Positions 8,560 to 17,348 of a DNA stretch of 64,000 bases are shown piece after piece. Numbering within the stretch: the first letter of the stretch is position 1; every line of letters starts with the position of its first letter. Made by a program: the position numbers and the translations under genes. Source of the DNA: Streptomyces sp. CB09001 (GTDB lineage: Bacteria; Actinomycetota; Actinomycetes; Streptomycetales; Streptomycetaceae); NCBI RefSeq assembly GCF_003369795.1, contig NZ_CP026730.1, positions 310,001-374,000 on the forward strand. The letters run 5' to 3'. The notes below the pieces were generated by a model. That model was not told the DNA's origin. It ran no database searches and saw nothing but the letters and a program-made list of their open reading frames with translations.

Positions 8560-9168
8560 GTGCGAGCGGTCCGAGGTCTCTGGCGCTGGAGGGGCAATCC
8601 GCTGCGCCGCGGGAGCGACCTGGCCGAGGCCTGGGTGGCCCTGACGGCGCTGCTGCTGATGCTGTCCGTGGCACCCCTGTTCGGCGTGCTCGTCGGCGGC
8701 GCGGCGCAGAACGCCCTGCAGCGGTCGGTGCGCGAGCAGCACGAGTACCGGCACCGGGTGACGGCCACCGTGGTCCGTGCCCTGGAGCGTTCGCGTTCGG
8801 CCGTCGACCCGGAGGGCGCCTCCTCCGGCGACGAGCTGCGCAGCCGTGTCCTGGCCGCCTGGACCGGGCCGGACGGCTCGCGGCACGAGGGCCCCGTCCT
8901 GGTGGGCATCGACCGCCCGGACAGCGGCGACCGGTTCGCGATGTGGACGGACGCGCGGGGCCGTGAGGTGGCCCGCCCGCTGGATGCCGAGACCGCGACC
9001 ACCCACGCGGTGCTCGCCGGGATCGGCACCGCGGTGGCGGTGGCGGCCCTCGTGGAGGCCGCCCGACGCACAGTGGTCTGGCGCCTGGTCCGCCGCCGGT
9101 ACGCGCGCCTGGAGCAGGAGTGGGAGCGGGCGGGACCGGACTGGGGCAGGACCGGCGCGGGCAGCTGA
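8560..9168 (+). CDS. Rv1733c-like two-segment membrane protein
   Basis: The 202-residue protein begins with GLWRWRGNPLRRGSDLAEAW, then membrane segment 1 (about 25-50). An external region of about 95 residues follows (HEYRHRVTATVVRALERSRS, WTGPDGSRHEG), then membrane segment 2 (about 145-168, LAGIGTAVAVAALVEAARR) and a short Arg-rich cytoplasmic tail (WRLVRRRYARLEQEWERA). This matches the layout of the actinobacterial Rv1733c-like family, whose biochemical role is unknown. The GTG at 8560 is within a G-rich stretch. It runs toward the beta-helix/AAA+ gene, 108 bases away. Confidence 0.78.
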   Translation: MRAVRGLWRWRGNPLRRGSDLAEAWVALTALLLMLSVAPLFGVLVGGAAQNALQRSVREQHEYRHRVTATVVRALERSRSAVDPEGASSGDELRSRVLAAWTGPDGSRHEGPVLVGIDRPDSGDRFAMWTDARGREVARPLDAETATTHAVLAGIGTAVAVAALVEAARRTVVWRLVRRRYARLEQEWERAGPDWGRTGAGS

Positions 9169-9276
9169 CGGGCTTCCGCCACCGGTCAACTCACCACCTG
9201 CGCACACGCTACGGTGGACCGGCCGAACCGAATCGGCGACGACCCGCGTACGACGAGGTGGGGGCACAGCAACGCC

Positions 9277-11712
9277 ATGGCACAGGGCACGGTCCAGGTG
9301 ACGCACACCGGCACCTCGCGGTGGCGGCGCCGCACGGGTGAGTACGCATCGCTCGCCGCCGCCCTGGAGGCCGCGGCCGACGGTGACGTCCTCACCGTCG
9401 CCCCCGGGACCTACCGGGAGAACCTCGTCGTCCAGCGGGCGGTGACCCTGCGCGGGCCCGACGGCGCCCAGGGGTCGGTGCGCATCGCGCCGGTCGACGG
9501 CGTCCCGCTGACCGTGCGCGCCCCGGCGGTGATCCAGGACCTGCACGTGGAGGGCCAGGACGCGGCGGCGCCGGCGGTGCTGGTCGAGGACGGTACGCCG
9601 GAGCTGCTGGGCCTCAGGGTCGTCGCGCGTTCCGCCTCCGGGATAGAGGTGCGCGGCGCGCGTCCCACGGTGCGGCGCTGCACCGTCGACAATCCGGCCG
9701 GTGTCGGCATCGCCGTCCTGGACGGCGGGGGCGGCGTGTTCGAGGAGTGCGAGGTCGTCGCGGCCGGCCAGGCGGGCGTCGCGGTGCGCTCCGGCGCCCA
9801 CCCCCGCCTCGAGCGCTGCCGGGTGCACCACGCGGCGGGTTCCGGACTGACGGCGACCGGCGAGGGCTCGGCGCTCGAGGCCGTGGGCTGCGAGGTCTAT
9901 GAAGTGCGGGGCAGTGGCGTGCAGGTGACCGCCCGGGCCACGGCCCACCTGACCGACTGCGACGTGCACCGCACCACCGGCGACGGTGTCACGCTGGACA
10001 CGGACGCGGTGCTCACCCTCGCCGACTGCCGCATCCACGACATCCCGGAGAACGCGGTCGACCTCAGGTCCCGCTCGGTCCTCACCCTGACCCGCACCAG
10101 CGTGCGGCAGTTCGGACGCAACGGCCTGTCGGTGTGGGACCCGGGCACACGCGTGGACGCAAACCAGTGCGAGATCTTCGACAGCACCGGCGACTACCCG
10201 GCGGTCTGGGTCAGTGACGGTGCCACCGCCGTGCTCGACTCCTGCCGGGTGCACGACGTGCCGGACGCGCTGTTCGTCCTGGACCGCGGCTCGCGCGTGG
10301 ACGTCGTCGACAGCGACCTCTCCCAGGTGCGCAACACCGCCGTGTCGGTGAGCGACGGCGCCACCGCGCAGCTCGACGACTGCCGCATCCGGGACGCCGC
10401 CACCGGCGCCTGGTTCCGCGACCACGGCAGCGGCGGCACCCTGAACAACTGCACCCTGGACGGCAATCGCACCGGTGTGATCGTCACCAAGGGCGCCGAC
10501 CCCACCATCGAGCGCTGCACGGTCGACTCGCCTTCCGAGGCGGGCGTGTACGTGTCGGCCGGAGGCCGCGGCAGCTTCCTGAACTGCCGGGTGACCGGCA
10601 GCGCCGGCTACGGCTTCCACGTGATCGACGGCTGTCGTACGACGCTGCGGAAGTGCCGCACGGAGCGGTGCGCGCGCGGCGGTTACGAGTTCGCGGACGG
10701 CGGCCCCGACACGGCGTACGACTCCGGGCCGCTCGTCGAGGACTGCACCAGTGACGAGAGCACCGGCCTGACGTCACCCGCCGTGCCCGAGCCGGTGGTG
10801 CAGACGTCGGCCCAGTCCCCCGGTCTGCTGGGCTCGATCCCCGGGCAGCGCACCACAGAGCAGGAGCCGCTGATCGCGGGCACCTTCCCGCCGGAGCCGG
10901 CCCGGACCTCGAAGGCCGTCCTGGGCGAACTGGACGCCCTGGTGGGCCTGGACAGTGTCAAGCGCGAGGTCCGGGCGCTGACCGACATGATCGAGGTGGG
11001 CCGGCGCCGGCAGCGGGCGGGCCTCAAGGCCGCGTCGGTCAAGCGGCACCTGGTCTTCACCGGCTCCCCGGGCACGGGCAAGACGACGGTCGCCCGGCTG
11101 TACGGCGAGATCCTCGCCTCGCTCGGGGTCCTGGACAAGGGCCATCTGGTCGAGGTGTCCCGGGTGGACCTGGTGGGCGAGCACATCGGCTCCACGGCGA
11201 TCCGCACCCAGGAGGCGTTCCAGCGGGCGCACGGCGGCGTGCTGTTCATCGACGAGGCGTACGCGCTCTCGCCCGAGGACGCGGGCCGGGACTTCGGCAA
11301 GGAGGCCATCGACACGCTGGTCAAGCTGATGGAGGACCAGCGGGAGGCCGTCGTCGTGATCGTCGCGGGGTACACGGCGGAGATGGAGCGCTTCCTGTCC
11401 GTCAACCCCGGTGTGGCGTCCCGCTTCTCACGTACCATCACCTTCGGCGACTACGGCCCCGGGGAGCTGCTGCGGATCGTGGAGCAGCAGGCCGACGAGC
11501 ACGAGTACCGGCTGGCGCCGGGCACGTCCGAGGCGCTGACGAAGTACTTCACCGAGATCCCCAAGGGCCCGGCCTTCGGCAACGGCCGCACCGCCCGCCA
11601 GACCTTCGAGGCGATGGTGGAACGGCACGCGAGCCGCGTCGCCCAGCTGTCCGACCCGAGCACGGACGACCTGACCCTGCTGTACCCGGACGACCTGCCC
11701 GGGCTGCCGTAA
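9277..11712 (+). CDS. Right-handed beta-helix repeat / AAA+ ATPase fusion protein
   Basis: The 811-residue protein has two parts. Residues about 20-475 form a long right-handed parallel beta-helix of about 20 repeating rungs of the type 'hidden Val/Leu - small loop - C/R' (for example RRCTVDNPAGVGIAVLDGGG, LTDCDVHRTTGDGVTLDTDA, LDDCRIRDAATGAWFRDHG), as in pectate-lyase or carbohydrate-binding folds. After a linker (about 480-545), residues 550-811 form an AAA+ module of the CbxX/SpoVK/EccA group: Walker A GSPGTGKTT (about 595-603), Walker B VLFIDEAYAL (about 652-661), and sensor/arginine region VASRFSRTITF. It has no signal peptide. An ATP-driven remodelling factor whose helix reads a partner or surface is inferred. 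Start ATG 9277 is the most plausible; ATG 9214 is in frame upstream. Confidence 0.88.
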   Translation: MAQGTVQVTHTGTSRWRRRTGEYASLAAALEAAADGDVLTVAPGTYRENLVVQRAVTLRGPDGAQGSVRIAPVDGVPLTVRAPAVIQDLHVEGQDAAAPAVLVEDGTPELLGLRVVARSASGIEVRGARPTVRRCTVDNPAGVGIAVLDGGGGVFEECEVVAAGQAGVAVRSGAHPRLERCRVHHAAGSGLTATGEGSALEAVGCEVYEVRGSGVQVTARATAHLTDCDVHRTTGDGVTLDTDAVLTLADCRIHDIPENAVDLRSRSVLTLTRTSVRQFGRNGLSVWDPGTRVDANQCEIFDSTGDYPAVWVSDGATAVLDSCRVHDVPDALFVLDRGSRVDVVDSDLSQVRNTAVSVSDGATAQLDDCRIRDAATGAWFRDHGSGGTLNNCTLDGNRTGVIVTKGADPTIERCTVDSPSEAGVYVSAGGRGSFLNCRVTGSAGYGFHVIDGCRTTLRKCRTERCARGGYEFADGGPDTAYDSGPLVEDCTSDESTGLTSPAVPEPVVQTSAQSPGLLGSIPGQRTTEQEPLIAGTFPPEPARTSKAVLGELDALVGLDSVKREVRALTDMIEVGRRRQRAGLKAASVKRHLVFTGSPGTGKTTVARLYGEILASLGVLDKGHLVEVSRVDLVGEHIGSTAIRTQEAFQRAHGGVLFIDEAYALSPEDAGRDFGKEAIDTLVKLMEDQREAVVVIVAGYTAEMERFLSVNPGVASRFSRTITFGDYGPGELLRIVEQQADEHEYRLAPGTSEALTKYFTEIPKGPAFGNGRTARQTFEAMVERHASRVAQLSDPSTDDLTLLYPDDLPGLP

Positions 11713-11748
11713 CGGAACCGGGGCGGGCTGCCGTAACGGAACCGGGGC
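11701..11748. repeat. 24-bp perfect tandem duplication across a stop codon
   Basis: Bases 11701-11724 and 11725-11748 are identical. The first copy holds the last three codons (GLP) and the TAA stop of the beta-helix/AAA+ gene; the second repeats them just downstream in the same frame (24 is a multiple of three), so even readthrough would meet a second stop. It has no obvious hairpin. Confidence 0.95.
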
Positions 11749-11766
11749 GGGGTGCCCGGCCGGGTA

Positions 11767-14121
11767 TCAGCAGTCGCCCGCCGTGTCGTCGGCGGCCGGG
11801 ACGGTGGCGGCACCCTCGGTGTGACGCGGTGCCGGCACCTCGGGCCGCAACCGGGCCAGCAGCCGGCCGCGTTCCTCGGCGAAGGCCGGGTCGGCCTGGT
11901 ATTCGGAGTGGCCGAGGATCGGCGCCGGCAGCGGGTGGAGTTCGGTCCGGCCGTACGTCAGCGGGTCCTTGAGGGGTGCGCGGTCCACGGCTGGGCCCGC
12001 GTCGCCCGGCAGTCGCATCGGGCCGCCGATGGGGTCGGTGCGCCGGTAGAGGTTGCGCCAGCAGTCGACCTCCTCGTGCAGTGAGGCGAGCGCGTCGGGG
12101 CCGAAGTGGGCCGGGAACCAGCGGCCGTACAGCCGCTCCAGCGGGGAGCCGTAGGTGAGCAGGGCGACGCGCCCGCGGGCGGACGGTTCGAGCTGCCAGG
12201 ACGCGGCGGCGGCGAGGACGCTGCCCTGCGAGTGCCCGGAGATGACCAGCCGGCCACCGGTGGCGCGGGTCCAGGTCGCCATCCGCCAGGTCAGGTCGGG
12301 CACCGCGCGCTCGGCGTAGCAGGGCGGTGCGAAGGGATGCGCGGCGCGCGGCCAGAAGGTGCCGACGTCCCACAGGATGCCGATGGTGCGCCGCGCGGAG
12401 GCGTCCTTGTAGGCGCGCCTGCCCCAGGTGACGAACAGTATGAAGCCGAGACCGATCAGCCAGGAGCCCATGTCCTGCGCGGTCTGCGCGGCCCCCTGGA
12501 CGACGGCGTACGTGCCGCGCGCGGCCTCGCCGGGCACCTGGTCCGTCGTCAGGGCACCCACCAGGGCTCCTGCGCCGAGGAGCAGGGTGGCGGCGGAGGT
12601 GATGGCGACGAGGAGGGGCACCCGGTCGGTGAGGGTGGCCATGGCGCGGGTGAGGGCGATGCGCCGCGTGCGCCCCGGGTCGCCGGCCTCCCCCGGGTGG
12701 TCGCCCTCCACGGCGTCCCGTTCCGCGCGGGCCAGGCGCAGGGTGTGCCGGGCGAGCGCGGCGCACAGCAGCAGGACGACGACGAGCAGTGGCGGGATGA
12801 CGGACGCCTGCCAGGTCAGCAGGACGGGCGGTCCGTCGAGGGAGGTGCCGGTGCCGTCCATCCAGTCGGAGACGCGCTGGGCGACGCCGCCGGACATCAC
12901 GCCGCCCAGCGCGCAGGCCAGCATGGCGACGGCGGGGCCGCCGAGGCCGCGGAGCGCGGCGCGGGCGTCGGGGCGGCTGCGGTGGAGCAGGTGGGCGACC
13001 ACGGCCAGGGTGACGACCAGCAGTCCCTGTACCAGGGCGATGCCGCCGAAGGCGGTGTTCCCGGACAGCCGGCCGCCCGAGGTCCAGTCCGGGCGGGCCC
13101 AGCCGCCGTAGAGCAGGGCGAGGACGAGCAGGAGGAGGGCGGCGAGCGGCAGGCGGCGTACGAGGTGCTCGTCGAGTGTCCGGTCGATGAGCCGCTCGCT
13201 GCGGCCGCGGCGGCACACCACCGCGATCACGGCGACCGCCCCCGCGGCCAGCGCCGCCAGCAGCGCCCATCCGAGCGTGTCGAGCAGCGCGGGCCCGCCC
13301 GGCCGGCGGTCGAAGCGGGCCGCCGGGACGGCCACCGCCACGGCGACGGTCAGCAGACCGGCGGCGGTGTGCGCGGCACGCAGCCGGGCCACCAGACGGC
13401 GCCCGTACCAGAACCCGGGGCGGCCCAGCGCGCCGCGGCGGGGGTCCTCCTCGGCGTCGATCTCGCGGTCCATCGGCTGCTGGGACTCGTACGCCCGCCA
13501 GGTGCGCAGCGACAGGTACCAGAGCAGCCCGGTCAGGGCGGCGGGCACCGCGGCCGCGAGGGCGAGCCTGCGGCCGGGCGTGCTCCACCAGCCGCCGCCC
13601 GACAGCGCCGGTGACAGGAAGCCCAGCCAGGAGTGCCGCTCGGCGCACGCGCGCGTGCCCGCGCACTGCCAGGCGACGAGGTCGAGGGCGACCTCGCAGG
13701 CGGCCGCGACCAGCAGCACCGTCAGGGTCAGGCCCGTGAGCCGCAGCAGCAGCCCGTAGAGGCGGACCGTGCGGATCCGGTCGTGGGCGGCGGGCCGCAT
13801 CCAGTGCGCGATGTTGACCACCATGAAGGGCAGGAGCAGCAGCCACAGGGCGCGGGTGCCGTTGCCGGAGGTCAGGTTGCACCAGACGTAGGCCTCGGGC
13901 ACCGGCCGGCCGCGGTAGTCCTCGGGCCGGGACTCGGCGTCGGCGTCCTCGGTGCGCCGGAAGACGGCCGCGACGTGGTCGCCGGTGATCCGCACGGTCC
14001 GCGGGTCGTCCAGCATCTCGGCGGGTGTCGTACCGCCCACTCCGTGCACCAGGAGTTCCAGGGCGGTGCCGCTTCTCGCGTCGCTCCCGCCGGTCCCGGC
14101 CCGTTCCTGCGCCTTCTTCAC
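11767..14121 (-). CDS. Large multi-spanning membrane protein with lipase-like alpha/beta-hydrolase domain
   Basis: The 784-residue protein opens with LELLVHGVGGTTPAEML, an oxyanion-hole-like HGVGG typical of lipases. A central region with about ten hydrophobic segments follows (about residues 85-560). The C-terminal domain (about 600-750) carries the nucleophile elbow GGRLVISGHSQGSVLAA, YGSPLERLYGRWFP and a later HPLPAPILGHSEY that can supply His. The fold's sequence is thus split, with N-terminal strand and C-terminal Ser/His parts around a membrane block. I start at GTG 14121, which follows GGGGGAG at good distance. Substrate and role are unknown; it is convergent with the beta-helix/AAA+ gene. 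Confidence 0.85.
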   Translation of the reverse strand: MKKAQERAGTGGSDARSGTALELLVHGVGGTTPAEMLDDPRTVRITGDHVAAVFRRTEDADAESRPEDYRGRPVPEAYVWCNLTSGNGTRALWLLLLPFMVVNIAHWMRPAAHDRIRTVRLYGLLLRLTGLTLTVLLVAAACEVALDLVAWQCAGTRACAERHSWLGFLSPALSGGGWWSTPGRRLALAAAVPAALTGLLWYLSLRTWRAYESQQPMDREIDAEEDPRRGALGRPGFWYGRRLVARLRAAHTAAGLLTVAVAVAVPAARFDRRPGGPALLDTLGWALLAALAAGAVAVIAVVCRRGRSERLIDRTLDEHLVRRLPLAALLLLVLALLYGGWARPDWTSGGRLSGNTAFGGIALVQGLLVVTLAVVAHLLHRSRPDARAALRGLGGPAVAMLACALGGVMSGGVAQRVSDWMDGTGTSLDGPPVLLTWQASVIPPLLVVVLLLCAALARHTLRLARAERDAVEGDHPGEAGDPGRTRRIALTRAMATLTDRVPLLVAITSAATLLLGAGALVGALTTDQVPGEAARGTYAVVQGAAQTAQDMGSWLIGLGFILFVTWGRRAYKDASARRTIGILWDVGTFWPRAAHPFAPPCYAERAVPDLTWRMATWTRATGGRLVISGHSQGSVLAAAASWQLEPSARGRVALLTYGSPLERLYGRWFPAHFGPDALASLHEEVDCWRNLYRRTDPIGGPMRLPGDAGPAVDRAPLKDPLTYGRTELHPLPAPILGHSEYQADPAFAEERGRLLARLRPEVPAPRHTEGAATVPAADDTAGDC

Positions 14122-14379
14122 TGTGCGCGCTCCCCCGTGACGTGCCGTCGGCTCTGTCCGTGCGGGCACAAGGATCTCCCTTCCGCGGACCGCGTACACC
14201 CCTCGGCACGGAATCTCCCCGATCCGTGCGACCGGTGGTGCCCGGGGCGGGCGGTGGGCGCGGGCCGTGGCGGGGCGTGCGAGGATGGGACATCCGCGCA
14301 CGGGTGCGGGGAGAAGTCCTCATCAGAGCGAGTGCGGCGGCGTGTCGGACGGTTTTGCGGCGAAAGGACCGGGGCGTAC

Positions 14380-15204
14380 GTGAGTGAGAATCCGAACCTC
14401 CTCGCGGAGCAGCGGCGCGCCCTGATCCTCGACGAGGTGCGCCGCCGGGGCGGGGTCCGGGTCAACGAGCTGACCCGCAAGCTCGGTGTGTCGGACATGA
14501 CGGTCCGCCGCGACCTGGACGCGCTGTCCCGACAGGGCGTGCTGGAGAAGGTGCACGGCGGCGCGGTCCCGGTGGCCGAGGCGAGCACGCACGAGCCGGG
14601 TTTCGAGGCCAAGTCGGGTCTGGAGCCGACCGCCAAGGAGGACATCGCGCGGGCCGCGGCGGAGCTGGTGGCGCCGGGCGCCGCGATCGCCCTGTCGGGC
14701 GGTACGACGACGTACGCGCTGGCGCACCGGCTGGTGGACGTGCCGGATCTGACGGTGGTCACCAACTCGGTGCGGGTGGCCGACGTGTTCCACGTGGCGC
14801 AGCGTACTTCGGGGGCGCGGCAGGGCGCGGCGACGGTGGTGCTCACCGGCGGGGTGCGCACACCCTCGGACTCGCTGGTGGGCCCGGTCGCGGACCAGGC
14901 GATCGCGACGCTCCACTTCGACGTGCTGTTCCTGGGCGTGCACGGGATATCGGCCGAGGCCGGCCTGTCCACGCCGAACCTCGCGGAGGCCGAGACGAAC
15001 CGGCGGCTCGTGCAGTCGGCACGGCGTGTCGTGGTGGTCGCGGACCACACCAAGTGGGGTGTCGTGGGCCTGAGTTCGTTCGCCGCGCTGGAGCAGGTGG
15101 ACACGCTCGTGACCGACTCCGGACTGTCGGCGGAGGCCCGCGCGGAGGTCGCCGAGCACCTCGGGCTGATCGTGGCGGGCGAGCCGGAGCCCGAGACCGA
15201 CTGA
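14380..15204 (+). CDS. DeoR/GlpR family transcriptional regulator
   Basis: The 274-residue protein has an N-terminal winged HTH (residues about 8-62; VSDMTVRRDLDAL is the recognition helix) and a DeoR C-terminal sugar-phosphate sensor domain (about 80-245) with ALSGGTTTYALAHRL, TVVTNSVRVADVF and VVVADHTKWG. Such regulators respond to phosphorylated sugars and repress nearby sugar genes. No sugar gene is directly beside it; an SRPBCC gene follows. GTG 14380 is placed by AAAGGA at 14363-14368. Confidence 0.92.
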   Translation: MSENPNLLAEQRRALILDEVRRRGGVRVNELTRKLGVSDMTVRRDLDALSRQGVLEKVHGGAVPVAEASTHEPGFEAKSGLEPTAKEDIARAAAELVAPGAAIALSGGTTTYALAHRLVDVPDLTVVTNSVRVADVFHVAQRTSGARQGAATVVLTGGVRTPSDSLVGPVADQAIATLHFDVLFLGVHGISAEAGLSTPNLAEAETNRRLVQSARRVVVVADHTKWGVVGLSSFAALEQVDTLVTDSGLSAEARAEVAEHLGLIVAGEPEPETD

Positions 15205-15437
15205 CGTCGACGCCGGCCGTGCGCGGAAGCTCTCTGTCCCGAGAGCCGTGTCGCGAGAGCCCCTGTCACGGGAACGCCGGCCTGGTGCGCCTGCCGGGTG
15301 TGCCTGCCGGGCAGGGCGCCGCGGCGGCCGGCCGTGGGGCGCCCGCCCCGCTGACACCCGGCGCGCCCGGGTCTATCGTGGCGCCACCCAGCCGATCGTC
15401 CGCCGTGCGCGCGGCTTCGCCCCAGGGGGTGGTGTCC

Positions 15438-15911
15438 ATGGCTCGCCGTCTGCGTCCGGTGGGTCTCGACTTCGTCGAGACGGCACCGGTACGCCTGGTC
15501 TTCGCGCGGGAGGTCTCCGCCGCTCCGGACACCGTCTTCCGCGCCCTGGCCGAGGACGTGCCCGGCTGGACCGCGTGGTTCTCGGCGGTGACGTTCGCCC
15601 GGCCCATCGGTGAGGGCGCGGGGCGCGAGATCCGGCTCAGGGGCGGTGCGCGCTTCGTGGAGACGGTGCTGGCGGCCGAGCGGCCCGAGGTGTACGCCTA
15701 CCGCGTCGACGTCACCAACGTGCCGGGCGCCCGGGCCATGCTCGAGGAGTGGCGGCTGACGCCGGCCGGTGCCGGGACACGGGTGCGCTGGACGTTCGCG
15801 GCGGACGGTACGGCGCCGTTCCGTTTCGTGCTCGACCGGGCGCGTCCGGGGCTGGGACGGGCTTTCCGGGGCGCCGTCACCTCGCTGGACCGGCGGCTGC
15901 GGCGGCCGTAG
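15438..15911 (+). CDS. SRPBCC (START/polyketide cyclase-like) family protein
   Basis: The 157-residue protein has the helix-grip pattern of the SRPBCC fold: FAREVSAAPDTVFRALAEDV, then GWTAWFSAVTFARPIGEGAG and LEEWRLTPAGAGTRVRWTF, ending in a long amphipathic helix (RARPGLGRAFRGAVTSLDRR). Members bind hydrophobic ligands in the central cavity; none of the residues visible here assigns a ligand. ATG 15438 follows AGGGGG at 15424-15429, better placed than the in-frame GTG 15432. Confidence 0.85.
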   Translation: MARRLRPVGLDFVETAPVRLVFAREVSAAPDTVFRALAEDVPGWTAWFSAVTFARPIGEGAGREIRLRGGARFVETVLAAERPEVYAYRVDVTNVPGARAMLEEWRLTPAGAGTRVRWTFAADGTAPFRFVLDRARPGLGRAFRGAVTSLDRRLRRP

Positions 15912-15912
15912 C

Positions 15913-15940
15913 CCGGCGACCGGCGACCGGCGACCGGCGA
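15913..15940. repeat. Heptamer tandem repeat CCGGCGA, 4 units
   Basis: Four perfect CCGGCGA units sit between two convergent stop codons, followed by a degenerate fifth unit (CCGGCTC, 15941-15947) that runs into the stop codon of the PLP enzyme gene. It occupies nearly all of the 34-base gap. Confidence 0.95.
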
Positions 15941-15945
15941 CCGGC

Positions 15946-17070
15946 TCAGTCGAGCAGGCGGCCGGTGCGCAGCAGGGACTCGATCGCCGCCGTGTACGGC
16001 TCGATGTCGAGGCCCTGTTCGGCGAGCCAGGCGTCCGAGTAGTACTTGTCGAGGTAACGGTCCCCCGGATCGCACAGCAGTGTCACGACGCTGCCCCGCT
16101 CCCCCGCGGCAACCATCTCGGCGACGATCTTCAGCGCGCTCCACAGCCCGGTGCCCGTGGAGCCGCCCGCCCTGCGGCCGATCACCCGCTCCAGGGAGCG
16201 TACGGCCGCGACGCTCGCCGCGTCCGGCACCTTCATCATGCGGTCGATCGCGCCGGGCACGAAGCTCGGTTCCATCCGGGGCCGGCCGATGCCCTCGATG
16301 CGGGAGCCGCGGTCGCAGGCCACGTCGGGGTCGCCGGTGGTCCAGCCCTCGAAGAAGCAGGAGTTGTCCGGGTCGGCGACGCAGACGCGGGTGTCGTACT
16401 GCATGTAGTGGACGTAGCGGGCGAGGGTCGCCGAGGTGCCGCCGGTGCCGGCCGTGGCGACGATCCAGGAGGGCTCGGGATACCGTTCCAGCCGCAACTG
16501 ACGGAAGATCGACTCGGCGATGTTGTTGTTGCCGCGCCAGTCGGTGGCGCGCTCGGCGTAGGTGAACTGGTCCATGTAGTGGCCGCCGGTCTCCGCCGCG
16601 AGGCGGGCCGACTCCTCGTACATCCGCCGGGAGTCGTCCACGAAGTGGCACCGTCCGCCATGGAACTCGATCAGCCGGATCTTCTCGGTGCTCGTCGTGC
16701 GGGGCATGACGGCGATGAAGGGCACGCCGACCAGGTTCGCGAAGTACGCCTCGGAGACGGCCGTCGAGCCGCTGGACGCCTCGATCACCGGGCGGTCCGG
16801 CCGGATCCAGCCGTTGCACAGGCCGTAGAGGAACAGGGAGCGGGCGAGCCGGTGTTTGAGACTGCCGGTCGGGTGGGTCGACTCGTCCTTCAGATACAGG
16901 TCGATGCCCCAGTGCTCCGGGAGCGGGAACAGGAGCAGGTGGGTGTCGGCCGAGCGGTTGGCGTCGGCCTGGACCTTGCGGACGGCCTCTTTCAGCCAGG
17001 CCCGATAGGCGGCGTCGCTGTGATCGACGTCGAGAGTGGTGCCGGTGCCGGTCTGTCGGTCAGTGCTCAC
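15946..17070 (-). CDS. PLP-dependent cysteine synthase-family enzyme, Cds1-like
   Basis: The 374-residue fold-type II PLP enzyme has the cofactor lysine in [14 protein letters not shown], the substrate loop [15 protein letters not shown], and the phosphate-binding glycines in [15 protein letters not shown]. Overall it resembles mycobacterial Cds1 (L-cysteine desulfhydrase) more than CysK or CysM, notably in [19 protein letters not shown] and [11 protein letters not shown]. Cds1 releases sulfide, pyruvate and ammonia from cysteine. Specificity is inferred from overall similarity. GTG 17070 is preceded by GGAG, 9 bases away. The promoter region holds two CATAAAC motifs and short palindromes. 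Confidence 0.85.
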   Translation of the reverse strand: MSTDRQTGTGTTLDVDHSDAAYRAWLKEAVRKVQADANRSADTHLLLFPLPEHWGIDLYLKDESTHPTGSLKHRLARSLFLYGLCNGWIRPDRPVIEASSGSTAVSEAYFANLVGVPFIAVMPRTTSTEKIRLIEFHGGRCHFVDDSRRMYEESARLAAETGGHYMDQFTYAERATDWRGNNNIAESIFRQLRLERYPEPSWIVATAGTGGTSATLARYVHYMQYDTRVCVADPDNSCFFEGWTTGDPDVACDRGSRIEGIGRPRMEPSFVPGAIDRMMKVPDAASVAAVRSLERVIGRRAGGSTGTGLWSALKIVAEMVAAGERGSVVTLLCDPGDRYLDKYYSDAWLAEQGLDIEPYTAAIESLLRTGRLLD

Positions 17071-17126
17071 TTCGGGGGCTCCTTACGCCGCGCGCCGACG
17101 GCGGACAGCGCGGCCGACACCTGGAT

Positions 17127-17199
17127 CATAAACACCTTCCACACGCTTCTCACCTGCATAAACGCCCCTTTGGGGGCCTCAAAGGCACCCCTGGGGTGC
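17127..17199. promoter_or_regulatory. Upstream region of the Cds1-like gene: repeated CATAAAC and palindromes
   Basis: CATAAAC occurs at 17127-17133 and again at 17157-17163, 30 bases apart (GTTTATG on the Cds1 strand). Further out are GCCCC-TTT-GGGGC-like symmetry around 17164-17177 and the perfect palindrome GCACCCC-T-GGGGTGC at 17185-17199. Regulation of the Cds1 gene is the likely use; a terminator function for the palindromes cannot be excluded. No factor is assigned. Confidence 0.4.
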
Positions 17200-17348
17200 G
17201 GGGGTCGACGCGGCGGGGGCGCGACGGGGGGCGCATTCACGCGAGTGCTCCGGTCGCCTCCGGAAAGGCCCGGCGCGTACTGGTGCTCGGAGCTTGGCGC
17301 GGGCAGACTGCCAGCGGCGGAACCGACGCGCACAAGGGGGCGACGGCG

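Noticed and set aside
12106-13614. Long plus-strand frame antisense to the 784-residue membrane protein
   Set aside because: The opposite strand has clear membrane segments and GHSQGS; the antisense product is Gly/Gln-rich with no recognisable feature.
14122-14379. Possible RNA gene or operator between the membrane hydrolase and DeoR
   Set aside because: No stable long hairpin, tRNA-like cloverleaf or clear symmetric site could be found by eye.
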